From Nemophila menziesii (Eukaryota > Streptophyta > Magnoliopsida > Boraginales > Hydrophyllaceae): a DNA stretch of 64,000 nt. Shown piece by piece: positions 46,513-60,275 of the stretch (positions within the stretch are counted from its first letter, which is position 1; each line of letters opens with the position of its first letter). The notes beneath the pieces are model-generated. The model saw nothing but the letters and a program-made list of their open reading frames with translations, made no database searches and was not told where the DNA came from. Position numbers and translations under genes: made by a program. The stretch covers positions 10,851,840-10,915,839 of the forward strand of contig JARWIR010000011.1 in the NCBI GenBank assembly GCA_029959085.1, in the 5' to 3' direction.

Positions 46513-48654
46513 TTATGTATTGTATAGAACTCCTCTTAACCTAATATAATACTTTTACCCAGAATAAAACAATAATACACATATAATTTTTTACTTTTCT
46601 CCTTTTAGTAAAACATTTTGTTTTTGGAATTATTACAAATAAAATTATATTTATAACATTATGTACTACTAATTTCTTCATTTTATAAAAATATATTCAA
46701 TGCATATTTTTTATTTAATAAAAATATAAACCCACATCTCTAATTATACTCTTTACATTTTAAAATTATATATATGTATATTAAAATCTTTATATTATAC
46801 TAAACTAGTTTCGGATATATAAAAAATATTCTCTCTATATATCATTCTCTTAAGTTCAGTAATAATATTTCTCAACACCTTATCATCACGAGTTTGCTCT
46901 TTTGATCTAGAAGAGGTAATGGATTTGATAAGATTATCACCAATACCCTATTGGGAATTTACCTAGTTTTTTTGTCTTTTGTCAAAACTCTGTTTAGACA
47001 AGAAAAAATTTATATTTAACGTTTGACACTCTTAAAAAATGTTACCTTCATTAACTACGTATATAAATATATAATTTCATATTTTATTTTTTAAAAATTT
47101 TATTATCTTATTAAGATATTTAAAAAATAACATTTATATTTTAAAACACAATTTTTTAAAAATAATATAATAAATTTTAATATCAATTTTTTTAAATAAC
47201 TTTTTTATTTATAAGGTGTACATGACCCAAAAAATCAAATTAATATTTTACTTTCCCCAAAGAATAATAAATTAATCAGTTAGGTAAAGATTACTTCTTT
47301 AACTTCTCTATTACATTTAATCAAATACTAGTAAAAAAACCACCACCTCCTACCGTCCCAACCTATCAATACCCACAAATGTAAAGCTCTAAATCAAAAT
47401 TGTCAACCATGTCAATTTGGATGAACTTCCCAAAGTAATATCTATCATTCTCGTTTATTTTCCATTGCTCACCTTTTCCAAATATTTTTCCGATCCCAAC
47501 CCATTGTTGAGGCTCAAGTCTCACCTCGTCTTATTTCACCTACGACCACCCGTTTTCTTGCTAAACATAGTTATTAAATCATATGATAAATGAAGATGAT
47601 TAAACAACGTAACAACCCTATTTAACTAGATGTTTGAGAGAGATGGTGGGTCATGGAATGTAGTTATAACATCAGTTTGGTTGATATTCATTTGTATGTT
47701 CCTAATGAATGGGTAAACAATATTGAATGTTAATTAGCATGATACAATTTTGCCTTAATGTCTAGGAATAAAAATATATAAAACATCAAATCATCAATTT
47801 AAGACAAATAAGTGAAATTTTAATCTACATAAACATTCAAACATGAAATCAGCTTTATTTAAGATTTAATGTTAATCCTTGTCTTAACATTAGTGGGTAA
47901 CTGAAGTTTTATGACTTAAACTTGGGTTTTTTTCTTTCTTTGCATAAATTCAACAATTGGAGAATTTTTTGAATTATAAGAAACCTGACTTCGAAAAATT
48001 GAAGCGGATGCTAATTTTGTGAGAAAAACTGTCAGATGGGATCAATCGCATCAACAAACATTATTCGGTGTAACAAAAATTAATAATTTTGCCTTAACAT
48101 TTTGGTGTTCTTGACTTTCTGTATGAGTATTCTAAATATATCTTTGTTTTGAGTTTGATTGTTTATTTTTTTTTTAGTGGTAATTTTCTTTTGCCTATAT
48201 TCAGGTTCAATATATGTATTAATACAGTTTTATAGCTATCAACTTGATAAAGGAAGATATTTCTTGAAGTAATCATAATTCCACGCCTACAATAATAATA
48301 ACGAGGTCTAGATTCGAGATAAAATTATGTTTATATTTTATGGCTGATGATTTCATAATTATATCATATGACAAAATTCTAATTGATTTTTAAATGTATA
48401 TATCTTACTTTGTGTTCTTAAGTTACTGTTTTATATGGACTAAACTCCAAATTTCAAAAATTAAGCGTGGTGATAACTTGTTTGATATTAGTACTATAGT
48501 AGCATGAGATTTTTCTAGCATAGATATTTCAATGTATAGTTTATCTAATTTGGGTAACAATATTTAAGGGACTTTTATTGCAGACTTAAGTGTTACAACT
48601 CCTATTGCGATCATAAACATGATTGTGGTTGTTGCAGATGATACAAATAATTTT
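46513..48654. other. AT-rich flank between gag remnant and hairpin, copy B
   Basis: Diverged counterpart of 2,051-3,955. An extra ~320 bp at about 47,745-48,060 is absent from A and A'. The minus-strand reading at 3,923-3,729 is broken here. No gene recognised. Confidence 0.4.
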
Positions 48655-49344
48655 CATCAACTGTCTAAATCCTATCAACATACTTAATCCCATCAACTAT
48701 ATAAGTCCTATCAACTGTCCAACCCCTATCAATATTCTAAATCCCATCAACAATCTAATTTTCATCAGCTATCTAAATTTCATCAAAAGACTAAATCCCA
48801 TCGGGTATATTATCTCTCTGTATCTGATCAACTGTTTAAATCCATAATCATTCTAAATTCTTCCATAAACATTATTAAAATCCCATCAAACTGTCTTAGT
48901 CCCATCATTTGTTTAAATTCTGAAATCTCATCATCTACCTAAATCCCATCAACTGCCCAAATTCCATCAATAGTCCAAATCTCACCAACATTCGAAATTC
49001 CACGTCTTATGGATCAATAATGTTGATGGGATTTAGACAATGTTGATGGAGTTTATACAGTTGATAGGGTTTAGAATGTTAGTAAGATCTGGAAGGTTTG
49101 TGGAATTTATACCTTTGTGAGATTTAGTTAGATGTGATTTAGACATATAATGGTGGAAGGTTTGTGGAATTTAGACTTTTGTGAGATTTAGTTAGATGTG
49201 ATTTAGACAGATAATGATGGAATTTTTGGTATTTAGTCTATGATTGGATTTATCTAGATAAGAGTTAGAATGGTGATTGGATGAATAGTTGATGAGATTT
49301 AGGCTGATGGGATTTAGATATTTGATGAGACTTATATCATTGAT
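48655..49344. mobile_element. Foldback-like hairpin element of 18-bp units, diverged copy B
   Basis: Same two-arm structure as 3,956-4,742, with the left-arm units closer to the consensus (ATCAACTGTCTAAATCC). The right arm differs in copy number. A block around 49,150-49,220 repeats the preceding one (GGTTTGTGGAATTTAGAC occurs twice), and about 115 bp of terminal units present in copy A are missing. The centre has changed and no longer has the CGTC/GACG pair. Unit gain and loss between homologous copies is what slippage or recombination in such arrays would produce. Confidence 0.72.
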
Positions 49345-49589
49345 GTTGGTGTGTATGTGAAAGCATGAAACATATCATATAGTGGAAGAAACAATGGAAA
49401 CCAATAAATGTCTGAGGCTCAAACTACCATTTTATCTTTGCATTTGAAAAAAGTGAGATGAATATAAATTAATTAATTATATAAATAACCAAATTACTTA
49501 TAATATTTAATTATTTAAAAAACATCGAATTTTATGAAAAATACAGATAACAAAGACTGACATATAGGAAGTGAAGCTTATCGATCAAA

Positions 49590-50300
49590 CGTAAACCTTT
49601 ATCAATAAAACCACTTATAAAGGAATTTTTTACATACATTTGAAATAGTTTAAAATACATGTAATATGGAAAATTTAGTAGTATACGCGTAGTTTCTAAT
49701 CTAGTTGCGGAAGAAAATGTATCATCAAAATGAATACCTTACTCTTGGATATACGCTTGTGAAAAAAGTCGAGGTTTGTTTCTAGTTATGGTATTTGAAT
49801 AATCAAGCTTTTTACAAAGTACCCATCATGTTCCAATGATAGTATTATCAATAGGTTTTTCAACAAGATTCTAAATATTTATTTTTTTCAAATTGATATA
49901 ACTCTTCATGCATTGCATTTACCAAACGATCATTAAGTAAATCTTATTTGTTATTCTTCGGTTTGAATTTAGACAAAAAGGTACAATGAAAATACAAATC
50001 ATTAAGAGTTGAATGTGTTCTTTGCCCTTTACTTGGATCACCAAGTATTTTCTTTAGCGAGAGTCCTCTTACATTCTTCCTACTTCTAAGAAGTTCCTTG
50101 GGAGTTTCATCATTCATCTCTTCAATAATTTGAGTATGAGGATAAATTTAAGGTTATGATATAATAGGTTTTACTTCTTTTTCAAGTTGATGGAACGTGG
50201 TACATTCAACTTTTTAATTTTTTCACTTTCTTTTAAAAGGATTTCCTTCATCACGATCAACGGGCATGGATTTTTATATAATATTTGTTTGTTGGTTGCA
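49590..50300 (-). pseudogene. Ty1-copia integrase tail/RT start, cut by the tandem junction
   Basis: Counterpart of 40,250-41,350 in the downstream tandem unit, with only one copy of the linker (49,905-50,150) where the upstream unit has two. It stops at about 49,590, before the YVDD block, because the duplication breakpoint lies inside the reverse transcriptase. KSMHVDFDEG-like codons are readable at about 50,275 (a changed base gives a PVD variant). Confidence 0.7.
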
Positions 50301-50427
50301 CATTCTAAATTGACATGTAGTGTAATTAACCATTAGTTTTATACAAAAGTTTGATAAAGTGTAATCGTATGATGATAGAGGAATTTTTCGTGTTTATGTT
50401 ATATAATTTTATTACTGGGTTTTTTTA

Positions 50428-50661
50428 GTGAGATTCTATAAAATTATATTATGTGTTGACACTACACAGGTGATGATGTTCAAGAAGCAAATATGCGTAG
50501 ACGCAAAGCTAAGTTATACTATAGAAATAAATTATTTATTTGTGATTTTTGGTATTATATTTACTACTATTCCTAGTCATTTTTGGTTAATTTTTGTTTG
50601 TTTTAATATTTTATTGATACTAATGAAAGCTATTTATATGTGTTTCTCAATATTTCAATAA
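50428..50661 (+). other. Open stretch, possible exon fragment (downstream unit)
   Basis: Counterpart of 41,743-41,979 with about a dozen residue changes and no frameshift (KKQICVDAKLSY; FVIFGIIFTTIPSHFWLIF). The frame is kept through the older duplication, which may be chance over 78 codons. Confidence 0.3.
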
Positions 50662-51854
50662 ACTCGCACAAGAGGATCTTCTTGTCAAAATTTATAGAAG
50701 TGATGAGTTTTCTTAATTGATTAAAGATTAATGACTCTTTATCACCACTTATAAAACTTACAAATCTTCATAATTGATTAGTTACTAATGAATAAAACAT
50801 ATTTTTAATCTTCTAATTTATTGATATAAGGATATTCTAATTCAGAATTAGTTTTGAAATTATATGTCATTGATGGGATTCCACAACTAATTTTTTAAAA
50901 CAAGCTATAACATTATGTTTCATATCTCTCATTTGCATTTATATGGACCAAACTTTTTAATTAATAGTTTTTCTAAATTGTTTTATTAATGGGTCTGTAA
51001 GACTGTTAGAAGTATAATTAATCTACGTTGATCATGTTGCACATCATAACCATATGACAGAGTTTCTGTTTCAAATGTAAACTGATTTGTGTCCTGAATT
51101 TGATACAATTTTATTTTCTTGGGTAAAATACCAAATACCTTATAGTTTGATAAAAAAATCAAAAAATCCTATAGTTTTCGTTTAGTCAAATACACTCTGT
51201 GGTTTTTTAAATCGGGATAACTCATAACATCAATCATCTTAGTGACATAATTGTAGTGATTATATTGACCTTTTGCTAGATTGATTAATTTAAACTATTT
51301 CCTTTATGGAGATATGCACAAAATACCATGGAAACTCGAATATAACTTCTATCAAGTAAATAATTAACCAGAAGTTTGTTGATTAATTTGTCATATATTT
51401 AAATAATAAAACAATTGTATTCATAAAAAAATGCATAACATTAGGGGTAGATAAGTTGGAAAACTAAATAAAATTATAAAATGCACAAATTCTTTGGATA
51501 ATGTGTGTAAACTTTGCAGACAAATGTTTTAAACGTGTGGCCTCCCTTGTTAATATGAAAAAATCTCAACTATTTGGACAATATAATAATTTCTAATAAA
51601 GTCCAAAACCCAATAAATCATGTCTTAAAAATTTCATTCTGGATGTTTGAATGAACAAGGTCAAAAGTAATCTTCTAAGCTTATAATATACGTAATATAA
51701 CATTATACAATCATAATAATGAAAATAAAAACAAATAAAAGTATACAACTTGAAACGTTGAAAAACAATGAAATTAAAAACATATACTTGTCTCTTCACC
51801 ACCGCATATTCAAATGCAAACACAAAAAGAAATAAGAAATCTCTTCCACCAAGA

Positions 51855-52550
51855 CGCTTACCTGCACAAAGAACCGCCACCATTCTCCACCATCTTCAAC
51901 AATAGAACCCAAACCATTCTCCACCATCCTCGACAATCAAGTCCACCAAACACAGAGCCCAATAGAATATTTTCTCTTTAAGTCTCTCACATGCACAATT
52001 AATCTCCACGCATGGACCATTCTTCTCCATCTTCGTGCTTAGTTATGCCATTAACAATCAACTGCACAATAGGAATCTCCTCCACTCGTGCAAAAAAAAC
52101 TGCCGCCATTCTCCACCATTTTCAGTACTATTCCATCAACAATTGACCCTTCTCACCTGCAGAAGACATGGTTTTCACAGGGCTTGTTTATGCCATAAAC
52201 AATAGAGCACATAATAAGAATCGCCGCCACTAGTACAATAGAAACCGTCGCCACTCATGTATCATTCTTATTCATCGGGCTTGACTATGCCATCAACAAT
52301 TGAGCCCACCAAACAGATACTTTTAATTTTGCTGACCCGCTCACCTAAACAAGAAGCCCCACATGGACCACTCTCCACCTTTTTTCACAAGACTTGGCTA
52401 TGCCATAAAAAATAGAGCGCACAATAAGAATCGCCGCCACTTATGCAAAAGAAATTGTCACCAATCTTGTATCATTCTTCTTCATTTTCTATTGAGCTTC
52501 ACTATGCCATCAACAATTGAGCCCACCAAACACATAGCCCACTTCCAATT
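51855..52550. repeat. Degenerate tandem array with GACTATGCCATCAACAAT motif (downstream unit)
   Basis: Counterpart of 43,190-43,690 but longer, with motif hits at about 52,045, 52,130, 52,188, 52,282, 52,395 and 52,504 and the same two alternating contexts. One higher-order unit (motif pair, roughly 220 bp) is present more often than in the upstream copy. The minus-strand TGCAG|GTAAGCG donor at 51,861 is kept. Confidence 0.6.
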
Positions 52551-52554
52551 TTGC

Positions 52555-53100
52555 TGACTTATGCGATTCAATTCTTTGCAATATTGCTTTGTTTTGAAAC
52601 CTCTATTCTTGGACGATGATCAATAGAAACGAAAATTTCCTTTTTCTAAGAAGGACCAATACAGTAATATTAAACACAATGAACACTGTCAAATAAAAGG
52701 AAGAAAGGTGTTGATTAGTAGAGTTAGATTTTATTGAAACATATCCAATCCATATGAAAGAAGGGATACGAACAATAGAAAAACAAGTGGTTCCTTGGCA
52801 ATATGATGGATAAGACAATAGAGTAATTTTTTTCTTTTGGGTCAACAGAAATAAAGAGACAGTAAAGCACGGCAAGAAGGGACGGTGAAGCAGGTAACAA
52901 GGTATTACTGATCGAGGCGTCGTTGTGAAAAGTAAATGCTACAAAAATTCCTTACATCTTACATTTGGAAAAGTAAAAAAAAGATTTTTAATACCATCCA
53001 GTAAGAGACTGTTACGTTGTTACTGTAAATCATTTCCCATTATTTACCTTTATCTTGTGCAATTTGATTCGATATATTTCTTCAATAATTATATTTCTTC
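52555..53100. other. Non-coding end of segment C' (downstream unit)
   Basis: Counterpart of 43,691-44,235. It leads straight into copy A' at 53,101. No gene recognised. Confidence 0.45.
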
Positions 53101-54242
53101 GTATTAAGTTACCAACTCTTATGAATATTCTCTTGTAATAAGAAGTTTGGATTTTAAAAACATATTGTGATTTAAAAAAGACTTATGTTTGTATCCATTT
53201 CTACTTTTTTGGCTTTTGGATATTTAAGTAACTCATGAAATGTGTTTGTATCCTCTTCGTTTGGAAGCAAAAAGTTGATGTAATAGGCTGTTGTAATGTA
53301 GATGGAGTGTTTTATGATTTTCAGATGTCGATTAAAAAAATTAAATTCCTTAATCAAAGTTGTTCAAATAGGCTGTCACTTAACATAGTAAGGGTATTTC
53401 ATACTATAAATATAATAAAAATGGGCTTAGCGGTTGAAAAAGTTTTTTATTGGTTGTGAATCTTTTGAATTAATCACCCTATAATAATTTGTTATTTTGG
53501 ATAAAAGAAACTCTTAATACAAGTTCGAGTGCTACTAAGTTAATTATGGGTTTTGAACTAACAAATATAAAATTACCGAGTGAATCATATATTTGTCTCC
53601 TTATATAATATCACAAGTATACTCGTGAAGCTATATCAAAAATAAAAATTTACAAAATAATATGATATTATTTTTCTCATAATTAAAGAAAATAATGAAT
53701 TATTGATGTAAAAATCAAAATTCACGTGTCATTTACTCAATACTATTCCCTAAAGTGATCAGAATTATAATCCCAAAAAATGAATGTAGTCATTTAAAAA
53801 TGTAAATAAATATTATGATGACAATATTCGACTTGATAACATCACGTTTTATGGCACAAGATGATTCCCGGTAATGGATAAATTGCATTTCTTGTAGTGG
53901 GTGCTGTATTTTTCAATCCTTCTTAAATGGTTATCGAAACGAACATGGTATGACTAAATTTGATTAAATATTGTATTCTTTGGAAAGAAATATTCATTAG
54001 AGGGAATAAAACTGCATTTCCTGAAGGACTAACACGTCTTTCAGTATGTACTTGAATCAACATGATAGTGATCATAGCTACAAATGAGGCTTTGACCGTT
54101 GTAGAATTATCCTTTAGTTCATTCGTCATATGACTATTGATAACAAAAATAAATCTTTTACCACATAAAATTAAAAAGCCACAAAATATATCACAAATGA
54201 CTTGTACTTAGTATTTTTTTTCTTTGTGTATGGTACTCGTAC

Positions 54243-55151
54243 TTAGTACTTTAACTGAGTATGGGACTTATACTCAGTACTTTTACAATTTATTTTAGGT
54301 TTATGGGGGTTAGTCTTGCCATTTCTCTTTACAGTTAATATTGGCCATTTACATATATAAATCATGGAACCATATTCAAGTTGTTTATGATATTTACAAT
54401 CACCAACATCGTGATCATCAGATTCATTATAGGTACGAGTGTTTAGATCAAATTTGGAAAAAGGAAATCTAGAAGAGGAAAATATATTTGACGCTCTCAC
54501 AAAAATGATTTTAGAGGAATTTAGGTTAACAAAGGGATAAAACATAAACCACCCTTCTCTTGACTAGTAACCTGGCTTCCCAACGATAAATCATAATATT
54601 TTTTTCTTTGTGTAAACTGTAAACAATTCCTTCTAGATCTTTTCATTTTCAAAATGAAAGGAATTTTATTTGACAAAGACAGAGTTATTATCCTCAAGCT
54701 CATCATTGTTTCCTAAATAAATTTGTAAAAAGTTTTCAAATATTTTATTTTTTGTTTGATTTAAGAAAGTGTTTGTAATCACGTAAAAAAATCATACAAT
54801 AATTTAATACCATCATCGAATTGATCTTGAGATAACATAATTTAGAGTTGGATTTTATCTCATCTTCTTTTACTCTTTAAGTAGCCATGAAAGAAACATA
54901 GTTGAGCACATGATCTTTATCATCACTTTGGTTTGAGCTATCATCAATCCATGTTGCATTAATTCTTTCATTGGATTTTCTTTGAGAAGTTTGGGGAATT
55001 TAGGGTAGAGAAGACAACTTCTATGATAATGATAGCAAGTAAGCTCATCCTTCTTATATCTCTTATAAGGTTTTTTTGAGGCACCACAATCTTTATATCT
55101 TTTGTGTCTCATAAGTTCTATTTGTTCGATATAATACCCACCAATACACAC
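54243..55151 (-). pseudogene. Ty1-copia gag remnant, copy A'
   Basis: Nearly base-for-base equivalent of 1,142-2,050 in copy A, with the same decayed zinc knuckle and the same internal stops. It adds no coding information beyond copy A, but it shows that the pseudogene was copied after it had died. Confidence 0.6.
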
Positions 55152-57055
55152 TTATGTCTTGAATAGAATTCCTCTTAACCTAATATATTACGTTCACCTA
55201 GAATAAAACGATAATACACATATCATTTTTTCTTTTCTCCTTTTAGTAAAAGTTTTTTTTTTGGAATTATTACCAATAAAATTATATTTATAAAATTATG
55301 TACTACTAAAATCTTAATTTTAAAAAAATATATGCAATGTATATTTTTTATTTAATAAATATATAATACCCACATCTCTAATTATAATCTTTACTTTTTA
55401 AAATTGTATATATATTAAAATATTTATATTATACTAAACTAGTTCCAGATATACAAAAGATATTTTCGCCATATATCTATCTCTTAAGTTCTTTAGTAAT
55501 ATTTCTCAATACCTTATCATCACGAGTTTACTCTTTTGATCTTGAGGAAGATGTATTAGATTTGATTAGATGATCACCAATACACTATTGGGAATTTACC
55601 AAGTAGTTTTGTCTTTGTCAAAACTCTTTTTAAACAAGAAAAAATTTATATATTTAACGGTAAAATTTTTTGACACTCTTAAAAAATATTACCTTCATTA
55701 ACTATGTATTTAAATATGTAATTTCAGATTTTATTAATTTTTTAAATTTTTTATTATTTAATTAAGATAATTAAGAAATAACATTTATATTTTAAGAAAC
55801 AATTTTTTTTAAAAATAATATAATAAATTTTAATATCAATTTTTTCAAATAATTCTTTTATTTATAAAGTGTACATGACCCAAAAAATCAAATTAATATT
55901 TTACTTGCCCCGAAAAATAATAAATTAATCAGATAGGTAAAGATTATTTATTCACCCTCTCTATTACATATCAAATACTACTACAATATCTTCCAAGCCT
56001 AAAATTTGAAAAATCTCAAATCATGATTTAGGCCATCAATCTCAACTACAAAACCACCACCTCCTACCGGCCCAAACTGTCAAAACCCACAGATGTTAAA
56101 GCTCTAAATCAAAATTCTCAACCACAACAATTTGGATGAAAGCCATATCCATCCTTCACGGTTTATTTTCCATCGCTCATCTTTTCTAAATATGCTCCCA
56201 ATCCCAAGACATTGTTGAGGCTCAACTCTCACCTAGTCTTATTTCACATGCTACCACATGTTTTCTTGCTAAACATAGTTATTGAAACATATGATAACTA
56301 CAGATGCTTAAACGACGTAGCAACCCTATTTAACTAATGCTTGAGAGAGATGGTGGGTCATGGAATGCCGTTATTACAGCAGTTTTGGTAGATATTCATC
56401 TGTATGTTGCTAATGAATGGGAATACAATATTGAATGTTAATTCGTATAATAACAATATTGAATGTTATTCGTTGTAACAAAAATTAACGATTTTGTCTT
56501 AATAATTTTGTGTTCTTGACTTTCTGTGTGAGTAATCTCAATATATCTTTTTTTGGAGTTTGATTGTTTATTTTTGTTAGTGTTTATTTCCTTTTTCCTA
56601 TATTCAGGTTCAATATATGTATTCATACAGTTTTATAGCTATCAACTTGATAAAGGCAGATCTTTCTTGAAGTAATCATAATTCCACGCCTATAATAATA
56701 ATAATGGGGTCTAGATCCGAGATAAAATTATGTTTTTATTTTATGGCTGATGATTTCATAATTATATCCTATGACAAAATTGTAATAAATTTTTAAATGT
56801 ATATATCTTACTTTGTTTTCTTAAGTAACTATTTTATATGGACTAAACTGCAAATTTCAAAAATTAAGCGTGTTGATAACTTGTTTGATATTACTACTAT
56901 AGTAGCGAGAGATATTTCTAGCATATATATTTCAATGTCTAGTTCATCTAATTTGGGTAACAATTCTTCAGGGACTTTTATTTCAAACTTAAGTGTTACA
57001 ACTCCTATTGCGATCATAAACATGATTGTGGCTGTTGCAGATGGTACAAATAAAT

Positions 57056-57842
57056 TTCATCAATGGTCAAAATCCTATCAACATACTTAAACTCATCAAC
57101 TATATAAGTCATATCAACTGTCCAAACCCTATCAATATTCTAAATCCTATCAACAATCTAATTTTCATCAACTATTTAAATTCTATAAAAAGACTAAATC
57201 CCATCGAGTATATTATCTCTCTAAATCTGATCAACTGTTTAAATCCATCATTATTCTAAATTCTTCCATAACCATTATTAATCTCATATGGCTTGTAAAT
57301 CCCACCAGAAGTTTTAGTCCCATCATTTTTCTAAATTCTGACTAAATTACACCAACTGTCAAAATCTCATAAACTACCTAAATCCTATCAATTGTCCAAA
57401 TCCCACCAACATTCAAAATTTACTCAATTGTCTAAATCCAGCGTCTGTCTGACGGGATCAATAATGTTGATTGGATTTAGACAATGTTGATAGAGTTTAT
57501 ATAGTTGATAGGATTTAGAATGTTGGTGAGATTTGAAAAGTTGATGGAATTTAGACTTTTGTGAGATTTAGTTAGATATGATTTAGACAAATAATGGTTG
57601 GATTTTTGGTATTTATTTTATGATAGGATTTATGTAGATAGGAGTTATAATGGTGATTGGATGAACCGTTGATGAGATTTAGGCTGATGAGATTTAGATA
57701 TTTGATGAGACTTATACTGTTGATGGGTTTAAGTCTGTTGATGGAATTTAATCTTTTGATTAGATTTAGGCAGTCATGGGATTTAAATATTTAATGTGAT
57801 TTATTCTTTTAATGGGATTTATACCGGCGATAAGATTTAGCA
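57056..57842. mobile_element. Foldback-like hairpin element of 18-bp units, copy A'
   Basis: Equivalent of 3,956-4,742 at offset 53,100, with no difference that I could see across the hairpin. This stability over the recent duplication contrasts with the unit turnover seen in copy B. Confidence 0.75.
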
Positions 57843-58051
57843 TGTTCGTGTGTATGAGGAAGCATGCAACTTATCATATAGTGGAAGAAACAATGGAAAC
57901 CAATAAATGTCTAGGCCCAAACTAACATTTTAGCTTATCTATCAAACGTAACAAACATAAAGTGAAAAATTGATTTTTTACCATTTATATATAATTTAGA
58001 GAATCTTGAGGGGATAAGTGGCACAATATTCAATTAGAGGTTGGTATGTAG

Positions 58052-58500
58052 ATGTGTTTGAAGAAGCTGAGTTTGAGTTTGTATTTGAAAAGACGCTTAA
58101 TTGAAGAAAAAAATAGCGTTTTATGTGAAATGGATGTAATAAGACTCCTTAATACATATCATCAGGATTTCCTGTCCAAGTTACAGGTAAATGTCAAAAA
58201 TCAACTCCATTTATATATTAAGCATCATCAAATTCTCGAATCATACACCAATGATAAAATAATTTCATGGACAATCAGATTATATACAAATGTGATTATG
58301 AAATACAATTTTAACAATCACCTAATTCACAAGGCTTTTGTTTCTTTTTAGGATGGTGCTAGCAACAGATTTGTTTAATGGATCATTGAAAAGCTCAAAA
58401 TTATTGAAGACCTAAACTATTCGACCATTCTGGACACCGATGACATATTCTAAGACTCTAGGAAGTGCAAATGTTAGCATACTATTATGAAGGAGGAAGA
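58052..58500 (+). pseudogene. Unrecognised host-gene fragment, two exons, copy A'
   Basis: Equivalent of 4,952-5,400. It has the same intron (58,187-58,351), the same in-frame TAA after the DGASNRF segment, and two point differences near the second exon (AAACA to AATCA; ATTTAAT to GTTTAAT). It is as broken as copy A. Confidence 0.5.
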
Positions 58501-60275
58501 GGAGGGGCCATGTCATATTAGTTGAAAAAAATGTCATATTTATTCCTTCTTTATTGTTAAAACCTTAAATTTTCGTTTCCTTAATAGTTTGAAACCCTTT
58601 ATTATAGTATTTATTTTGTTCTTTTTATTTCTAAGTGGCCTTTATCTCCTCTTCTTTGAATTCTTTCTTGCCCATATTTTATTTAAGATTCCATGTGAAC
58701 AGTCTTTAGCCAATCATATTATAGAATAACTCTAATCTTAAAAGATGATCATGGAATTTTAATCAAGATATCATACACAAGTTAAATTTAATATATTTTC
58801 TTAAAATTATTGCATTACTTTATATCTTTATTTTGTCATTAGGCATTCTAAGATTTAATCGCTCAGACCATTAGAAATAACTTATGTTTTTCATTGTTGT
58901 TCTTTTAATGAGTAATGAGTATTTTACTTTTTAAAAATTGATTCATTATACAGTTATGATTCTTATACATAATAAGTTCGTTTGCGATTTCCCATTTCCA
59001 GGTTTTAAATTTCTATTAAGTTAGTTTTATCGAACTCTAATTAAATGAATTTTGTTTTATAAATTAAGTAAATGAAGCATTCTTGTTTTACAATGCTAAC
59101 CTCCCTATGTATATTTAATGATTATATATATATATATATCCTTGAATTGAAATTGGCTAGATATTGTATTGATATTTGTTTATTTAGTTTAAGATATGCA
59201 TTGAGTGTTTGTTTCTTTTCTAATTTTTCTTCATTTTTTATGCTAAGATATAATATGATGAATCTGGATTGTGATAGCTCTTAAGATCCGCCTTGTCTGT
59301 CATGCTAAATTTTTGAAATAAACTCCATTACTTTCTTTTTTTGAAAATAAAGCACAATTAAAATTTACTGGTATATATAGTACGAGATCAATGTCTCAGA
59401 GATTAAATAGAAAAGGAAATTGATTTTTGAAATTTAATAGATTATCTTAGTGTGAAATAATGGGAGGTTTTACAAATAATGTGTTGTTGACGAATGATTT
59501 GAAAAGATTTAATGTTGTGAATAGTGTAAAGGAGAAATTGTTAAGAGGTAAATGTTAAATACACCATGGTATGACAAAAGGTCGAAACTACCCACTATGG
59601 TCTAAATTTATTTAATACATACACATATACCTATAGTACAATATATGTATAATATAGGGATCTATCATGCATTTTTTCATAATAATGATTTTTTTAGACA
59701 TGTACAATACTTATCTCTAATGTACTCATGTATTATAATTTGTAATAGAAAATAAGTGTATGTATATATGTTTTTTACAAGTTATTACCTTTTGATAGAT
59801 CTCCTCTTGCCAATCTCCTTTTATATGAGAATTAGAGTCTAAAGAGGGTATATACAATTATTAGCTTAATATATATATGAAGTTGAAGTAACAAAGAGAG
59901 CTGGAGGAACATATATACATGAAAGTAAACAAATTAGTTGTAATGATTTGACGAAACAACACTTTTCATCCTTTTCTGTTGTGGGTCCAATTGAAAGTCT
60001 TGATGACAACCATGCTACTGTGAGTTGCCAAAACTATGTGTTTGGTCATCCTGTGTGCCCCATGAATTTGCAGGAGCAAAACCGAAACCGTTCGGCATGC
60101 TTGATATTGTCTACAACCCTCATTCAGCGTTACAGCTTGATTGGAGCCATGTAGAGGCGCTAACACTTGCTCTCTTTCGGGTGAACTTGTGATGGCCCTT
60201 CATTAAAACCTATATATAAAAAATTAGAGTAAAAAGATAATTATTATTCATATAAGAAAAAAGGAAGCTAAATGC

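Larger units (their letters stand above)
40250..49589. repeat. Older tandem duplication, upstream unit
   Basis: 40,250-44,235 matches 49,590-53,100, and 44,236-49,589 matches 53,101-57,950, in order and orientation, with many substitutions and indels (the upstream unit is about 1 kb longer). Landmarks are TTATCAATAAAACCATTTAT at 40,250, the TTCGATATATTTCTTCAATA run into TAAGTTACCAACTCTTATG at 44,236, and AGCTTATCGATCAAACG at 49,571. A 135-bp stretch at 49,440-49,570 has no counterpart in A or A'. Confidence 0.88.
49590..57950. repeat. Older tandem duplication, downstream unit
   Basis: Starts within the copia reverse transcriptase at 49,590 and ends at the position equivalent to 4,850 of copy A (about 57,950), after which sequence continues into parts of A' that the upstream unit lacks. 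This gives a head-to-tail duplication with a unit of about 8.4 kb on this side. Confidence 0.85.
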
